Assembly: GCA_027858145.1 (NCBI GenBank)
Contig: JAQIDF010000484.1
Location: 1 to 18,239 of the forward strand
Length of the DNA stretch: 18,239 nucleotides
Source: Prolixibacteraceae bacterium
GTDB taxonomy: Bacteria > Bacteroidota > Bacteroidia > Bacteroidales > Prolixibacteraceae
Reading direction: 5' to 3'
The notes beneath the pieces were generated by a model that did no database searches, was not told the DNA's origin, and worked only from the letters and a program-made list of their open reading frames with translations. This document shows positions 7,518 to 16,128 of the stretch, in pieces (position 1 is the stretch's first letter; each line of letters starts with the position of its first letter). A program made the position numbers and the translations under genes.

Positions 7518-8582
7518 ATGATAGACGATTTATACGCCGGAAGCATTTCATTATTGAAAAAACTTATTGCAACCCCTTCTTTATCCGGGAAAGAAGAAAA
7601 TGTGGCTGAGATAATACGCGATTACTTATCTTCGCATGGTGTGGAACTTTCTACATTAAAAAATAACACCTGGTGTAAAAATAAACATTGGGATGATGCA
7701 AAACCGGTTATTCTTCTCAATTCACATATCGATACAGTAAAACCTGTTGATGGCTGGAGCTACGATCCGTTTATGCCAACTGAAGAAGAAGGTAAGATAA
7801 TTGGCCTGGGGAGTAACGATGCCGGAGCTCCATTGGTGTCGTTGATGGCAACATTCTTATATTTCTTTAATAAGAAAGATTTGCCTTTTAATCTAATATA
7901 TTCTGCCACGGCCGAAGAGGAGATTTCGGGTAAAAATGGCATGGCCTTATTGGCAAATGAGCTCGAAAGGGTTGATTTTGCTATTGTGGGTGAACCTACC
8001 CAAATGAAATTGGCTGTAGCCGAAAAAGGTCTTTTGGTAATTGATTGTACGGTGCATGGTAAAGCCGGACATGCAGCGCGTAATGAGGGTATTAACAGTA
8101 TTTATCTGGCCGTTGATGAAATTAATAAAATTAAAAATTATCAGTTCGATAAAGTGTCTGAAGTGCTGGGTGAGGTGAAAATGACAGTAACACAGATTGA
8201 TGCGGGTTTTCAGCATAACGTGGTCCCAGATACCTGCCGGTTTGTGGTTGATGTAAGAACCAACGAATGTTATTCTAACGATGAAGTTATTGATATCATT
8301 AAAAACCTGTTGAAATGTGATGTGAAACCTAGGTCTCGGCGTTTGAGTTCTTCCGGGATCAATCTTGATCATCCTTTTGTTGAAAAAGTTAAGTCGATGG
8401 GGATTGAATGTTATGGATCTCCTACGTTGAGCGACCAATCGCTGATGAAGTACCCTTCTGTGAAGTTGGGCCCTGGCGATTCGGCCCGTTCGCATACTGC
8501 AAATGAATACATATATCCTGATGAAATTAAAAACGGGATAAAGTTTTATGTCAGCTTGCTAACTGATTTAATTTTTAAATAA
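7518..8582 (+). CDS. argE: M20 metallopeptidase, N-acetylornithine/N-acetylcitrulline deacetylase
   Basis: Cytoplasmic zinc enzyme removing the acyl group from an arginine precursor. M20 metal and catalytic residues are visible: His70 and Asp72 in NSHIDTVKP, bridging Asp101 in GLGSNDAGAP, Glu134/Glu135 in TAEEEISG, Glu159 in IVGEPT and His326 in RSHTANEY. The dimerisation domain insert includes GKAGHAARNEG (181-191). At 354 residues it matches the short ArgE/LysK-type enzymes of Bacteroidota. Known of the phylum: Bacteroidota often transcarbamylate acetyl- or succinyl-ornithine, so the real substrate may be N-acetylcitrulline or a succinyl analogue rather than acetylornithine; the sequence does not settle this. 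argH lies just beyond the opposing kinase gene, supporting the arginine assignment. The 3' end overlaps the kinase gene by 15 bp tail to tail. Confidence 0.9.
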   Translation: MIDDLYAGSISLLKKLIATPSLSGKEENVAEIIRDYLSSHGVELSTLKNNTWCKNKHWDDAKPVILLNSHIDTVKPVDGWSYDPFMPTEEEGKIIGLGSNDAGAPLVSLMATFLYFFNKKDLPFNLIYSATAEEEISGKNGMALLANELERVDFAIVGEPTQMKLAVAEKGLLVIDCTVHGKAGHAARNEGINSIYLAVDEINKIKNYQFDKVSEVLGEVKMTVTQIDAGFQHNVVPDTCRFVVDVRTNECYSNDEVIDIIKNLLKCDVKPRSRRLSSSGINLDHPFVEKVKSMGIECYGSPTLSDQSLMKYPSVKLGPGDSARSHTANEYIYPDEIKNGIKFYVSLLTDLIFK

Positions 8583-9557
8583 CTGGTACTGAAACAACTT
8601 GCTTTGATCTTCGTTGTTTAATGGCGGAGCAGGTAAGGAAAAACAAAAAATGGATCCTTGTGGTGAGTTTTGCGTACACCAAACCTTACCCCCTAGCAAG
8701 ATTACATAGTTTTTCACATTTGATAGTCCAAGGCCTGAGCCCCCTTTTATTTTTTTAAGCGTTTCAGAACCTTGCATGAAGGGATCGAAGATGATTTCGT
8801 ATTCATCATCCTTTAAGCCGCATCCGGTATCCTTTACCTGGAAAATATAATCATTCTCTTTCCGGGTACACTGCAATTCAATCTTACCCTTTTTAGTGAA
8901 TTTTATGGCATTGTCAATAAGATTGTTGAGTATAAGGTTTAGTTTTTCTTTGTCGGTTGATATGTTGCTATGCATTTCTGTTTTTAAAATAAATGAGATT
9001 TTTTTGTTGTTTTCTTCAAGTAAATTATCGGCTCTTTTTTTCTGTTTTTTTAATAGCTTGACAAGATCAGTCTCTTGAAAATTTATTTTTGTTTTACCGG
9101 TTTCAATAATCGCCAGATGGAAAATCTGATCAATAAGTTCGAGCAGATGACGGCTATTATTATCAATTTGTTTCGAAAAGAGCTTCTTCGACTGGTCATC
9201 ATAATCATTATCTGTCAATAGCTCTGAAAAACCAATTATGCTGTTCAGTGGTGTTCGTATTTCATGGCTCATGTTGGCCAGAAAAAGACTTTTTAATCGG
9301 TTTGCTTCCTCTGCTTTCTGTAAGGCAAATTTGAGATTCTTTGTTCTTTGCTTAATATCTTTTTTTAGTTCTTTATTATCTTTTTCTTTTTGTAGAAATT
9401 CTTGTTGCTTTTTTTCCAGTTCTTTCTTCATACAGGCTTTTTTCGAAAAGTATAACGCCATAACAACAGTTGTAAGTGCAACTGCAAGAAATAACAACAG
9501 TAATTGAGCTTTATCATTATGGCTATATAAATGTATTGCCGTGTTAAGGTTTTGCAT
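8568..9557 (-). CDS. Orphan membrane sensor histidine kinase
   Basis: A 329-residue kinase of the HisKA/HATPase type. A 17-residue N-terminus is followed by one hydrophobic segment (about 18-37) and a charged coiled coil (about 43-90). The H box LFLANMSHEIRTPLN carries the phospho-acceptor His98. The ATP-binding domain has N box NNLIDNAIKFT (211-221), G1 DTGCGL (243-248), F box IIFDPF (255-260) and G2 GGSGLGL (272-278). It lacks a periplasmic, PAS or GAF sensor and a receiver domain, and no response regulator lies in the window, so signal and partner are unknown. The start is supported by AGGAAA (complement of 9565-9570), seven bases before the ATG. It runs opposite to argE and argH and ends inside the argE 3' end. 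No terminator is seen for it. It looks AT-rich and may be an insertion into an arg cluster, which is inference. Confidence 0.93.
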   Translation of the reverse strand: MQNLNTAIHLYSHNDKAQLLLLFLAVALTTVVMALYFSKKACMKKELEKKQQEFLQKEKDNKELKKDIKQRTKNLKFALQKAEEANRLKSLFLANMSHEIRTPLNSIIGFSELLTDNDYDDQSKKLFSKQIDNNSRHLLELIDQIFHLAIIETGKTKINFQETDLVKLLKKQKKRADNLLEENNKKISFILKTEMHSNISTDKEKLNLILNNLIDNAIKFTKKGKIELQCTRKENDYIFQVKDTGCGLKDDEYEIIFDPFMQGSETLKKIKGGSGLGLSNVKNYVILLGGKVWCTQNSPQGSIFCFSLPAPPLNNEDQSKLFQYQLFKN

Positions 9558-9695
9558 TGTAGTGTTTCCTGATTAGAATTTTCATCGGTTAAGATAGTTT
9601 TATGTTTTGTTAAATCCAAGCAATAAATAAAGAAATTATTGTTTCATAGTTTTTGTTTCTTTTACTGGTTTCTCTTATTGTTTGTTGGATTTCTT

Positions 9696-9703
9696 TATTT
9701 TTG
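9696..9703 (+). promoter_or_regulatory. Possible -7 promoter box for argH
   Basis: TATTTTTG perfectly matches the Bacteroidota -7 element TAnnTTTG, 23 bp before the argH ATG at 9727. No TTTG lies at the correct 19-21 bp distance upstream, so this is only a half match in T-rich DNA. Confidence 0.3.
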
Positions 9704-9726
9704 TATTTCAATTTTCAATAAAAGTT

Positions 9727-11088
9727 ATGACCAATCAAAAACAAAATGCCGAAAAAATATGGGAAAAAGGAATTCCTGTAGATGAACTTATAGAGCAATT
9801 TACAATTGGTAAAGACAGGGATTTAGACTTGTATTTAGCTCCTTTTGATGTTTTAGGATCAATTGCACATGTGAAGATGCTTCATTCAATTGACCTTATT
9901 GCTGATGACGAATTACCGGAGTTGGTTGATGAGCTTACAAAAATATATGAAAAAGCCGTAACAGGAGATTTCTTTATTGAAGAAGGAATTGAAGATGTAC
10001 ATTCGCAGGTTGAGCTTATGTTGACCCGTGCGTTGGGCGATATGGGTAAGAAGATACACAGCGGCCGCTCACGTAACGACCAGGTATTGCTCGATATTAA
10101 GCTTTATGCGCGGAATGAGATACAGCAACTTGTTGAGCTTACAAATAATTTGTTTAAGCTTTTGATAAAACGGAGTGACGAAAGCAAGGATATACTGATC
10201 CCCGGATATACACATTTGCAGGTAGCCATGCCGTCATCCTTCGGTTTGTGGTTTGGTGCTTATGCCGAAAGTTTAACAGATGACCTTCAGTTATTAAACG
10301 CTGCATGGAAAATAACCAATCAAAATCCGTTGGGGTCAGCCGCCGGTTATGGATCGAGTTTCCCGCTTAACAGACAGATGACAACCGATTTGCTGGGGTT
10401 CGGTCAAATGAATTACAATGTAGTGTATGCGCAAATGGGGCGCGGAAAAGTTGAGAAAACAATAGCGTTTGCTTTGTCATCTATCGCTTCTACACTTTCG
10501 AAAATGGCATATGATGTTTGTCTTTACACAAGCCAAAATTTTGGTTTTGTGTCGTTGCCCGATAATATGACTACCGGATCAAGCATTATGCCCCACAAAA
10601 AGAATCCTGATGTTTTTGAGCTCTTGCGGGCACATTGCAACAAAATACAAGCCTTGCCAAACGATATTGTATTAATGACCAATAATTTACCCAGTGGTTA
10701 TTTCAGGGACTTACAAATCATTAAAGAAGTGTTTATTCCATCATTCGGCGAACTTAAAAGTTGTTTACGTATTGCAGCACACGCCATTGAGCATATGGAA
10801 CTCAATACTAAAGTTATTGATGATAAGAAATATGATTTAGTGTTTAGCGTAGAAGAGGTTAATAGGCTGGTGACCGGTGGTATGCCATTCAGAGATGCAT
10901 ATAAACATGTTGCACACAAAATATTTGAGGGTGATTATGTGCCCACAAAGAAAGTGAAACATGTTCATGAGGGCAGTATTGGCAATTTGTGTAATGATAA
11001 AATAACTGCAAAGATGGAAACGATCATTTCAGCCTTCGATTTTGAGAAAGTTGACAGATCATTTCAAGAGTTGTTGACAAAAAGTTAA
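9727..11088 (+). CDS. argH: Argininosuccinate lyase
   Basis: Last step of arginine synthesis: splits argininosuccinate into arginine and fumarate as a cytoplasmic homotetramer. The 453-residue protein has normal family length. Visible family regions are HSGRSRNDQV (111-120), GYTHLQVAMPSS (160-171) with His163 at the catalytic-base position, and the fumarase/aspartase-superfamily signature GSSIMPHKKNPD (284-295), whose serines sit on the mobile active-site loop. The ATG at 9727 is preferred. An in-frame TTG at 9682 would add 15 hydrophobic residues that do not belong to this family. There is no clear Shine-Dalgarno sequence. In many Bacteroidota argH directly follows argE; here the minus-strand kinase gene intervenes, so argH probably has its own promoter. 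A strong terminator follows. Confidence 0.97.
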   Translation: MTNQKQNAEKIWEKGIPVDELIEQFTIGKDRDLDLYLAPFDVLGSIAHVKMLHSIDLIADDELPELVDELTKIYEKAVTGDFFIEEGIEDVHSQVELMLTRALGDMGKKIHSGRSRNDQVLLDIKLYARNEIQQLVELTNNLFKLLIKRSDESKDILIPGYTHLQVAMPSSFGLWFGAYAESLTDDLQLLNAAWKITNQNPLGSAAGYGSSFPLNRQMTTDLLGFGQMNYNVVYAQMGRGKVEKTIAFALSSIASTLSKMAYDVCLYTSQNFGFVSLPDNMTTGSSIMPHKKNPDVFELLRAHCNKIQALPNDIVLMTNNLPSGYFRDLQIIKEVFIPSFGELKSCLRIAAHAIEHMELNTKVIDDKKYDLVFSVEEVNRLVTGGMPFRDAYKHVAHKIFEGDYVPTKKVKHVHEGSIGNLCNDKITAKMETIISAFDFEKVDRSFQELLTKS

Positions 11089-11124
11089 TCAGTAAATAAA
11101 TTCGAATATTCGTAATGTAAAATT

Positions 11125-11163
11125 AACAAAAGGTCACTTTTATTAGGTGGCCTTTTGTTTTAT
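11125..11163 (+). terminator. Intrinsic terminator after argH
   Basis: AACAAAAGGTCAC (11125-11137) pairs with GTGGCCTTTTGTT (11147-11159). This is a 13-bp stem with one G-U wobble and a 9-nt loop, followed by T. It lies 36 bp after the argH stop. A short palindrome, CGAATATTCG, sits between stop and stem (11103-11112). Confidence 0.88.
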
Positions 11164-11400
11164 GCAATGTTATAAAGCACAAATAATCAGAAAGATATAC
11201 ACTTAAGGCATAGAAGAGCAAGGGTAGTAGATCTATGCATAAAGGTATATTGTGTGTTAATTGAGTGTATGAGTTGATGTGTTTTAGTTTGGTCTATTTA
11301 AGTGTCAATATATTAGGGTTTAAGAGCTTGTTGAGGTGGTGTTGTGTTTATTTAACATTTTAATGACTAAAAGATATTGAACAGCAAAAAAAAATGTGAA
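11164..11400. other. AT-rich intergenic stretch with no recognisable gene
   Basis: This part of the 423-bp argH-gltB gap holds no ORF of meaningful length and no tRNA or known RNA motif that I recognise. The only structure I see is a 7-bp inverted repeat, GCATAGA (11208-11214) with TCTATGC (11232-11238). It is probably upstream regulatory DNA of gltB. Confidence 0.5.
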
Positions 11401-11432
11401 TTTGTTCAAGTTGGATTATATATATAGTTTTG
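11401..11432 (+). promoter_or_regulatory. Bacteroidota housekeeping promoter for gltBD
   Basis: TTTG (11401-11404), exactly 20 bp, then TAGTTTTG (11425-11432) matches TTTG-N19-21-TAnnTTTG with no mismatch. The start of transcription would be near 11439, giving a gltB leader of about 75-95 nt. This is the best promoter in the window and a useful phylum marker. Confidence 0.65.
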
Positions 11433-11514
11433 ATGTCACAATTTTGGGAAAAGGCTTTTTGCTTTCATTTTATTTATGAATCTTATTAAATAGGTGGACA
11501 AAAGCTAAGTATTG

Positions 11515-14500
11515 ATGCGAAAACATTTTGCTATGAGTATTCAAAAAGGATTACCGAAAGTTCAAGGGCTTTACAGCCCGGAGAATGAACATGATAACTG
11601 TGGAATTGGATTTGTGGCTGACATAAAAGGGCGCAAAAGTCATGATATAGTGAAGAGAGGTCTTGAAGTTTTAGAACGGATGGACCACAGGGGGGCAACC
11701 GGAGCTGATTCAAAAACAGGTGATGGTGCCGGGATTCAGGTTCAGATACCTCACAAATTTATCAGGGAAATTGGTGTTGATGTACCAGAAGTAGGTCAGT
11801 ACGGAACTGGTTTGCTGTTTCTTCCTAAGCAAAAGAAAGAGTCTGATTTATGTATATCAACTTTGACTAAATATTGTGACGAAGAGCAGCTTGAGTTGTT
11901 TCATGTACGTGAAGTGCCGGTTGATTCTAAAGCTCCCGGTGAAATAGCGTTGCGTGCCGAGCCTAAAATAGTGCAGGTGTTTATTAAATCAAGAGTTCAG
12001 CGTGAGCAGGAAACTCTGGACCGGAAACTGTATGTTGTACGTAAACTCAGTGAACATGCAATCTACAATTCAAAGCTTAAAAATAAAGATGACTTTTATT
12101 TTCCAAGTCTTTCAACAAAGGTGATGGTATTCAAAGGGATGCTTACTCCCGGGCAACTTCCTGACTATTTCCACGATTTGGCTGATCCTAATTTCGAAAG
12201 TGCCATTGCTATGGTGCATTCACGTTTTAGTACCAATACATTTCCTACATGGAGTCTGGCACAACCATTCCGTATTGTTGCCCATAATGGTGAAATTAAT
12301 ACTGTAAGAGGTAACCGGTTATGGATGGAGGCGCGTGAGTCGTTGTTGAAATCGGAAGTTTTTGGCGACGACCTGAAAAAAGTTTTGCCTATTATTGAGC
12401 CCGGGAAAAGTGATTCAGCTTCATTCGACAATGTGCTTGAGTTTTTATTCATGGCCGGAAGGCCTATGCCTCATGCATTGTGTATGATGATTCCCGAGTC
12501 GTTTAACGATAAAAATCCTATTCCTGAAAGCCTGAAAGCTTTTTACGAATACCACTCTACAATCATGGAGCCATGGGATGGGCCTGCATCTATTGTCTTT
12601 TCTGATGGCCGGTACATTGGTGGTACGCTTGACCGTAACGGTCTGCGTCCGTCACGCTATGTGGTAACACACGACGATATGATTGTGATGGGATCTGAGG
12701 TTGGTGTACAGGAATTTTTGCCTGAGCAAATACGGGAAAAAGGCCGTCTTAAACCTGGAAAGATACTATTAGTTGATACAAAATTGGGTATAATCATTCC
12801 CGATCAGGAGGTAAAGAAAGAACTGACACAGCGCAACCCTTACCAGAACTGGATAAATGAAAACCGGATCAGTCTTGAAGATATTGAAGTGCAACAGCGT
12901 GTGCCTTCAACAATGGGAGATGATTATGAAGCTTATCTGAACGAATTTGGTTATTCAAAAGAGGATATCAGGGTGATTATTAAAGGGATGTCAATTAATG
13001 GCGTTGAGCCTACTTCTTCTATGGGTAACGATACTCCGCTTGCTGCCTTTTCTGACAAGCCACAGCGATTTTTTAATTACTTTAAACAGTTATTCGCTCA
13101 GGTAACCAACCCTGCTATCGACCCCATTCGTGAAGAATTGGTAATGTCGCTTACCAATTACATCGGTTCATTAAATAAAAACATACTGGAAGATAATCCC
13201 GAGCATGTGAAAATGATACGGGTTCGTCATCCGATTATTACCAACACCGATTTGGGGAAAATCAAAGATATTAAAGACGATTATTTCTCACACGCTACCA
13301 TTCCGATGGCTTTCCCGGCCAAAGAAGGCGAAAAAGGCTTCAAAAAAGCACTCGATAATATTTTATTACAGGTCGACAAGGCCGTGGAAGAGGAAAAGAA
13401 TTTTATTATTTTGTCTGATCGTTGCATCAATAAAGACATGGCAGCATTGCCGTCCTTGCTTGTAACAGCAGCTGTACACCATCATTTGATCCAGACGAAA
13501 AAAAGGATGCAAATTGGTATTATTGTCGAAACGGCTGAAGCCCGCGAGGTGATGCACTTCGCATTGTTGTTGGGCTATGGTGCAAGTATTGTAAATCCGT
13601 ATCTTGCTTATGCTGCAATTGATGACTTGGTGAAATCGGGGCACATTAATTTAACCTACAGCCAGGCGCGTAAAAATTATATCAAAGCGGCTGAAAAAGG
13701 ATTGCTGAAGACATTCTCAAAAATGGGAATCTCAACCTTGCGCAGTTATCATGGTGCACAGATTTTCGAGGCATTGGGTGTGAGCAACGATCTGATTGAT
13801 AAGCATTTCCGCGGCACGCCTTCGCGTATTAGTGGAGTAGGATTACCTGAATTAGCAAAAGAAGCTTTGATGTTTCATGAGAAGGCTTTTGGACAGGTCA
13901 ATAAAAAATACCTACTTAAAAATGAAGGTATTTACCACTATCGCCGCGACGGTGAACGTCATGCCTGGAATCCTGAAACGATTGGATTGCTCCAGTGGAG
14001 TACACGTACTAATGACTACAGTAAATTTAAAGAATTCTCTCAACGGATCAACCAGGAAAACAAAACCCATTTTATTCGTGGTTTCCTTAAGCTGAAAGAA
14101 GGAAGAAAACCAATTGATATATCGGAAGTTGAACCGATTGAAGCCATCACCAAGCGATTTGTTACCGGGGCAATGTCGTATGGTTCTATTAGTAAAGAAG
14201 CACACGAATCCCTTGCAATTGCAATGAATACGATTGGTGGGCGTAGCAATACCGGTGAAGGAGGAGAAGATCCTGCTCGTTTTGGAACCATCAAAAACAG
14301 TAAGATTAAGCAAATTGCTTCTGGCCGTTTTGGGGTTACCAATAACTACCTTACTAATGCTGAAGAAATACAGATTAAAGTGGCACAGGGTGCAAAACCC
14401 GGCGAAGGAGGCCAGTTGCCCGGATTTAAAGTGAATAAAATTATTGCTAAGACACGAAATTCAACACCGGGCATTACCTTGATTTCTCCTCCGCCACACC

Positions 14501-16059
14501 ACGATATTTATTCTATCGAGGATTTGGCACAGTTGATATACGACTTGAAATGTACCAATCCGAAAGCTAATGTTTCAGTTAAGCTGGTGTCAGTAGATGG
14601 AGTTGGAACTGTTGCTGCAGGTGTGGCTAAGGCTTTTTCTGATATCATTATTATTGCAGGTTACGACGGTGGTACCGGTGCTTCACCTGCAAGCTCAATA
14701 AAACATGCAGGTTTGCCGCCTGAACTGGGAATATCTCAAACTCAGCAAACACTTGTGATGAATGACCTTCGTCGCCGTGTAAAGTTGCAGGTTGACGGTC
14801 AGCTGAAAACCGGCCTAGATGTAGTGAAAATGGCTTGTCTGGGTGGAGAAGAATTTGGTTTCAGTACCAGTGCACTTATTGTTTTGGGATGTGTGATGAT
14901 GCGCAAATGCCACATGAACACCTGCCCGATGGGTATTGCTACGCAGGATGAAAAGCTCAGGGCGCGTTTTATTGGTAAAGCCGATTTCGTTGTCAACTTC
15001 TTCCGTTTTATTGCTGAAGAGGTTCGTGAGTATCTTGCACAAATGGGCTACCGAAGCCTCGATGAAATTGTTGGCCGCCCTGATTTGCTCGAAGTTGATC
15101 CAGAGGTCGAAAACTGGAAATCATCGAAAATTGATTTTGATAAAATTCTATATAAACCAAAAGAGGCTGAAATTTTCGCGATACGTAATACACAGCCAAA
15201 TAAACTGAACCTCGATGACCACATGGATCGTACATTGATCCGTGAAGCTAATGCAGCTATTAAAAGTCAGCAACGGGTATGGATTGAAAAAGACATTAAC
15301 AACATTACCCGCTCAGTAGGTTCAATGCTATCGGGCGAAATATCGAAGCGTTACGGTGAAGCAGGTCTTCCCGATGATACCATAAATTGTATTTTTCATG
15401 GCTCGGCCGGGCAAAGTTTCGGAGCTTTCCTTGCCAAAGGTGTATCGCTAAGGTTGCAGGGCGACTCCAACGACTACCTTGGCAAAGGTCTGTCAGGTGG
15501 ACTTATAACTGTTGTGCCGCGTTCAAAATCAACCTTCGACCCGGCTCAGAATATTATAGTTGGCAACACCACGCTTTATGGTGCAACCAGCGGAAAAGTA
15601 TTTATACGTGGTATGGTTGGCGAGCGTTTTGCCGTGCGTAATTCAGGTGCTTATGCCGTAGTTGAAGGCACGGGCGATCACTGTTGTGAGTATATGACAG
15701 GTGGACGTGTGACAGTACTTGGTAATACAGGCCGCAACTTTGCTGCCGGTATGAGTGGTGGTATTGCTTATGTGCTCGATATGGATGGTGATTTTGATTA
15801 TTACTGCAATAAAGGATTAGTTGAACTCTCTACCGTTGAGGATAAGGCTGATATTCGTGAGTTGCAGGACATGATTAGTGAGCATCTGATTCAAACAAGA
15901 AGTAAACTAGCGGCAAAAATTCTGACCAACTGGGATGAATATCTGCCAAAGTTTGTGAAAGTTATTCCGTTTGAATACAAGAAAATTCTCGAAGAAGAGA
16001 AATTGCGTAAAATTGAAATCGAATTACAAAAATCAGTTGATGATCGAAGACATGAGTAG
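11515..16059 (+). CDS. gltB: Glutamate synthase (GOGAT), large alpha subunit
   Basis: Converts glutamine plus 2-oxoglutarate to two glutamates, using electrons passed from GltD. Numbering from the ATG at 11515 gives 1514 residues, close to E. coli GltB. A short propeptide precedes Cys29 in DNCGIGF, the class II amidotransferase nucleophile exposed by cleavage. The glutaminase domain includes HSRFSTNTFPTW (from 235). A central linker domain follows, then the FMN-binding synthase barrel with TGAMSYGSIS (884-893), PGEGGQLPG (from about 962) and GYDGGTGASP (from 1049). Cys1126, Cys1132 and Cys1137 have the 3Fe-4S spacing known for this enzyme. The C-terminal GXGXG beta-helix starts near 1296. The start is uncertain: TTG 11512, ATG 11515 and ATG 11533 are all in frame and before the nucleophile. 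gltD follows 69 bp downstream in the same operon. Confidence 0.97.
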   Translation: MRKHFAMSIQKGLPKVQGLYSPENEHDNCGIGFVADIKGRKSHDIVKRGLEVLERMDHRGATGADSKTGDGAGIQVQIPHKFIREIGVDVPEVGQYGTGLLFLPKQKKESDLCISTLTKYCDEEQLELFHVREVPVDSKAPGEIALRAEPKIVQVFIKSRVQREQETLDRKLYVVRKLSEHAIYNSKLKNKDDFYFPSLSTKVMVFKGMLTPGQLPDYFHDLADPNFESAIAMVHSRFSTNTFPTWSLAQPFRIVAHNGEINTVRGNRLWMEARESLLKSEVFGDDLKKVLPIIEPGKSDSASFDNVLEFLFMAGRPMPHALCMMIPESFNDKNPIPESLKAFYEYHSTIMEPWDGPASIVFSDGRYIGGTLDRNGLRPSRYVVTHDDMIVMGSEVGVQEFLPEQIREKGRLKPGKILLVDTKLGIIIPDQEVKKELTQRNPYQNWINENRISLEDIEVQQRVPSTMGDDYEAYLNEFGYSKEDIRVIIKGMSINGVEPTSSMGNDTPLAAFSDKPQRFFNYFKQLFAQVTNPAIDPIREELVMSLTNYIGSLNKNILEDNPEHVKMIRVRHPIITNTDLGKIKDIKDDYFSHATIPMAFPAKEGEKGFKKALDNILLQVDKAVEEEKNFIILSDRCINKDMAALPSLLVTAAVHHHLIQTKKRMQIGIIVETAEAREVMHFALLLGYGASIVNPYLAYAAIDDLVKSGHINLTYSQARKNYIKAAEKGLLKTFSKMGISTLRSYHGAQIFEALGVSNDLIDKHFRGTPSRISGVGLPELAKEALMFHEKAFGQVNKKYLLKNEGIYHYRRDGERHAWNPETIGLLQWSTRTNDYSKFKEFSQRINQENKTHFIRGFLKLKEGRKPIDISEVEPIEAITKRFVTGAMSYGSISKEAHESLAIAMNTIGGRSNTGEGGEDPARFGTIKNSKIKQIASGRFGVTNNYLTNAEEIQIKVAQGAKPGEGGQLPGFKVNKIIAKTRNSTPGITLISPPPHHDIYSIEDLAQLIYDLKCTNPKANVSVKLVSVDGVGTVAAGVAKAFSDIIIIAGYDGGTGASPASSIKHAGLPPELGISQTQQTLVMNDLRRRVKLQVDGQLKTGLDVVKMACLGGEEFGFSTSALIVLGCVMMRKCHMNTCPMGIATQDEKLRARFIGKADFVVNFFRFIAEEVREYLAQMGYRSLDEIVGRPDLLEVDPEVENWKSSKIDFDKILYKPKEAEIFAIRNTQPNKLNLDDHMDRTLIREANAAIKSQQRVWIEKDINNITRSVGSMLSGEISKRYGEAGLPDDTINCIFHGSAGQSFGAFLAKGVSLRLQGDSNDYLGKGLSGGLITVVPRSKSTFDPAQNIIVGNTTLYGATSGKVFIRGMVGERFAVRNSGAYAVVEGTGDHCCEYMTGGRVTVLGNTGRNFAAGMSGGIAYVLDMDGDFDYYCNKGLVELSTVEDKADIRELQDMISEHLIQTRSKLAAKILTNWDEYLPKFVKVIPFEYKKILEEEKLRKIEIELQKSVDDRRHE

Positions 16060-16077
16060 TTGTCTATACAAAGTAAC

Positions 16078-16118
16078 AATCTGAAATTTGTAATATTTTT
16101 AAAGTTGTAATCTGAAAT
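16078..16118 (+). repeat. 10-bp direct repeat in the gltB-gltD gap
   Basis: AATCTGAAAT occurs at 16078-16087 and again at 16109-16118, 31 bp apart, inside the 69-bp gap between gltB and gltD. No function is apparent. It could be a small duplication or chance in AT-rich DNA. Confidence 0.4.
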
Positions 16119-16128
16119 AATATAAGAT

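Noticed and set aside
7947..8495. A 182-codon open frame on the minus strand
   Set aside because: It lies fully antisense to the well-supported argE, has an Arg/His/Phe-rich composition typical of a shadow frame, and shows no domain.
9682..9726. TTG start giving argH 15 more N-terminal residues
   Set aside because: The extra residues are hydrophobic and unlike the family N-terminus, and would overlap the promoter-like box at 9696-9703. The ATG at 9727 gives a normal length.
11103..11112. CGAATATTCG as a possible ARG box
   Set aside because: It lies after the argH stop and before its terminator, not at a promoter, and is too short to match a full arginine-repressor site.
11512..11514. TTG start for gltB
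   Set aside because: An ATG follows immediately at 11515, and another at 11533 also leaves a plausible propeptide, so a TTG start is not needed.
13912..14313. A 133-codon minus-strand frame and other antisense frames inside gltB
   Set aside because: They lie antisense to conserved GltB coding sequence and carry no recognisable motif.
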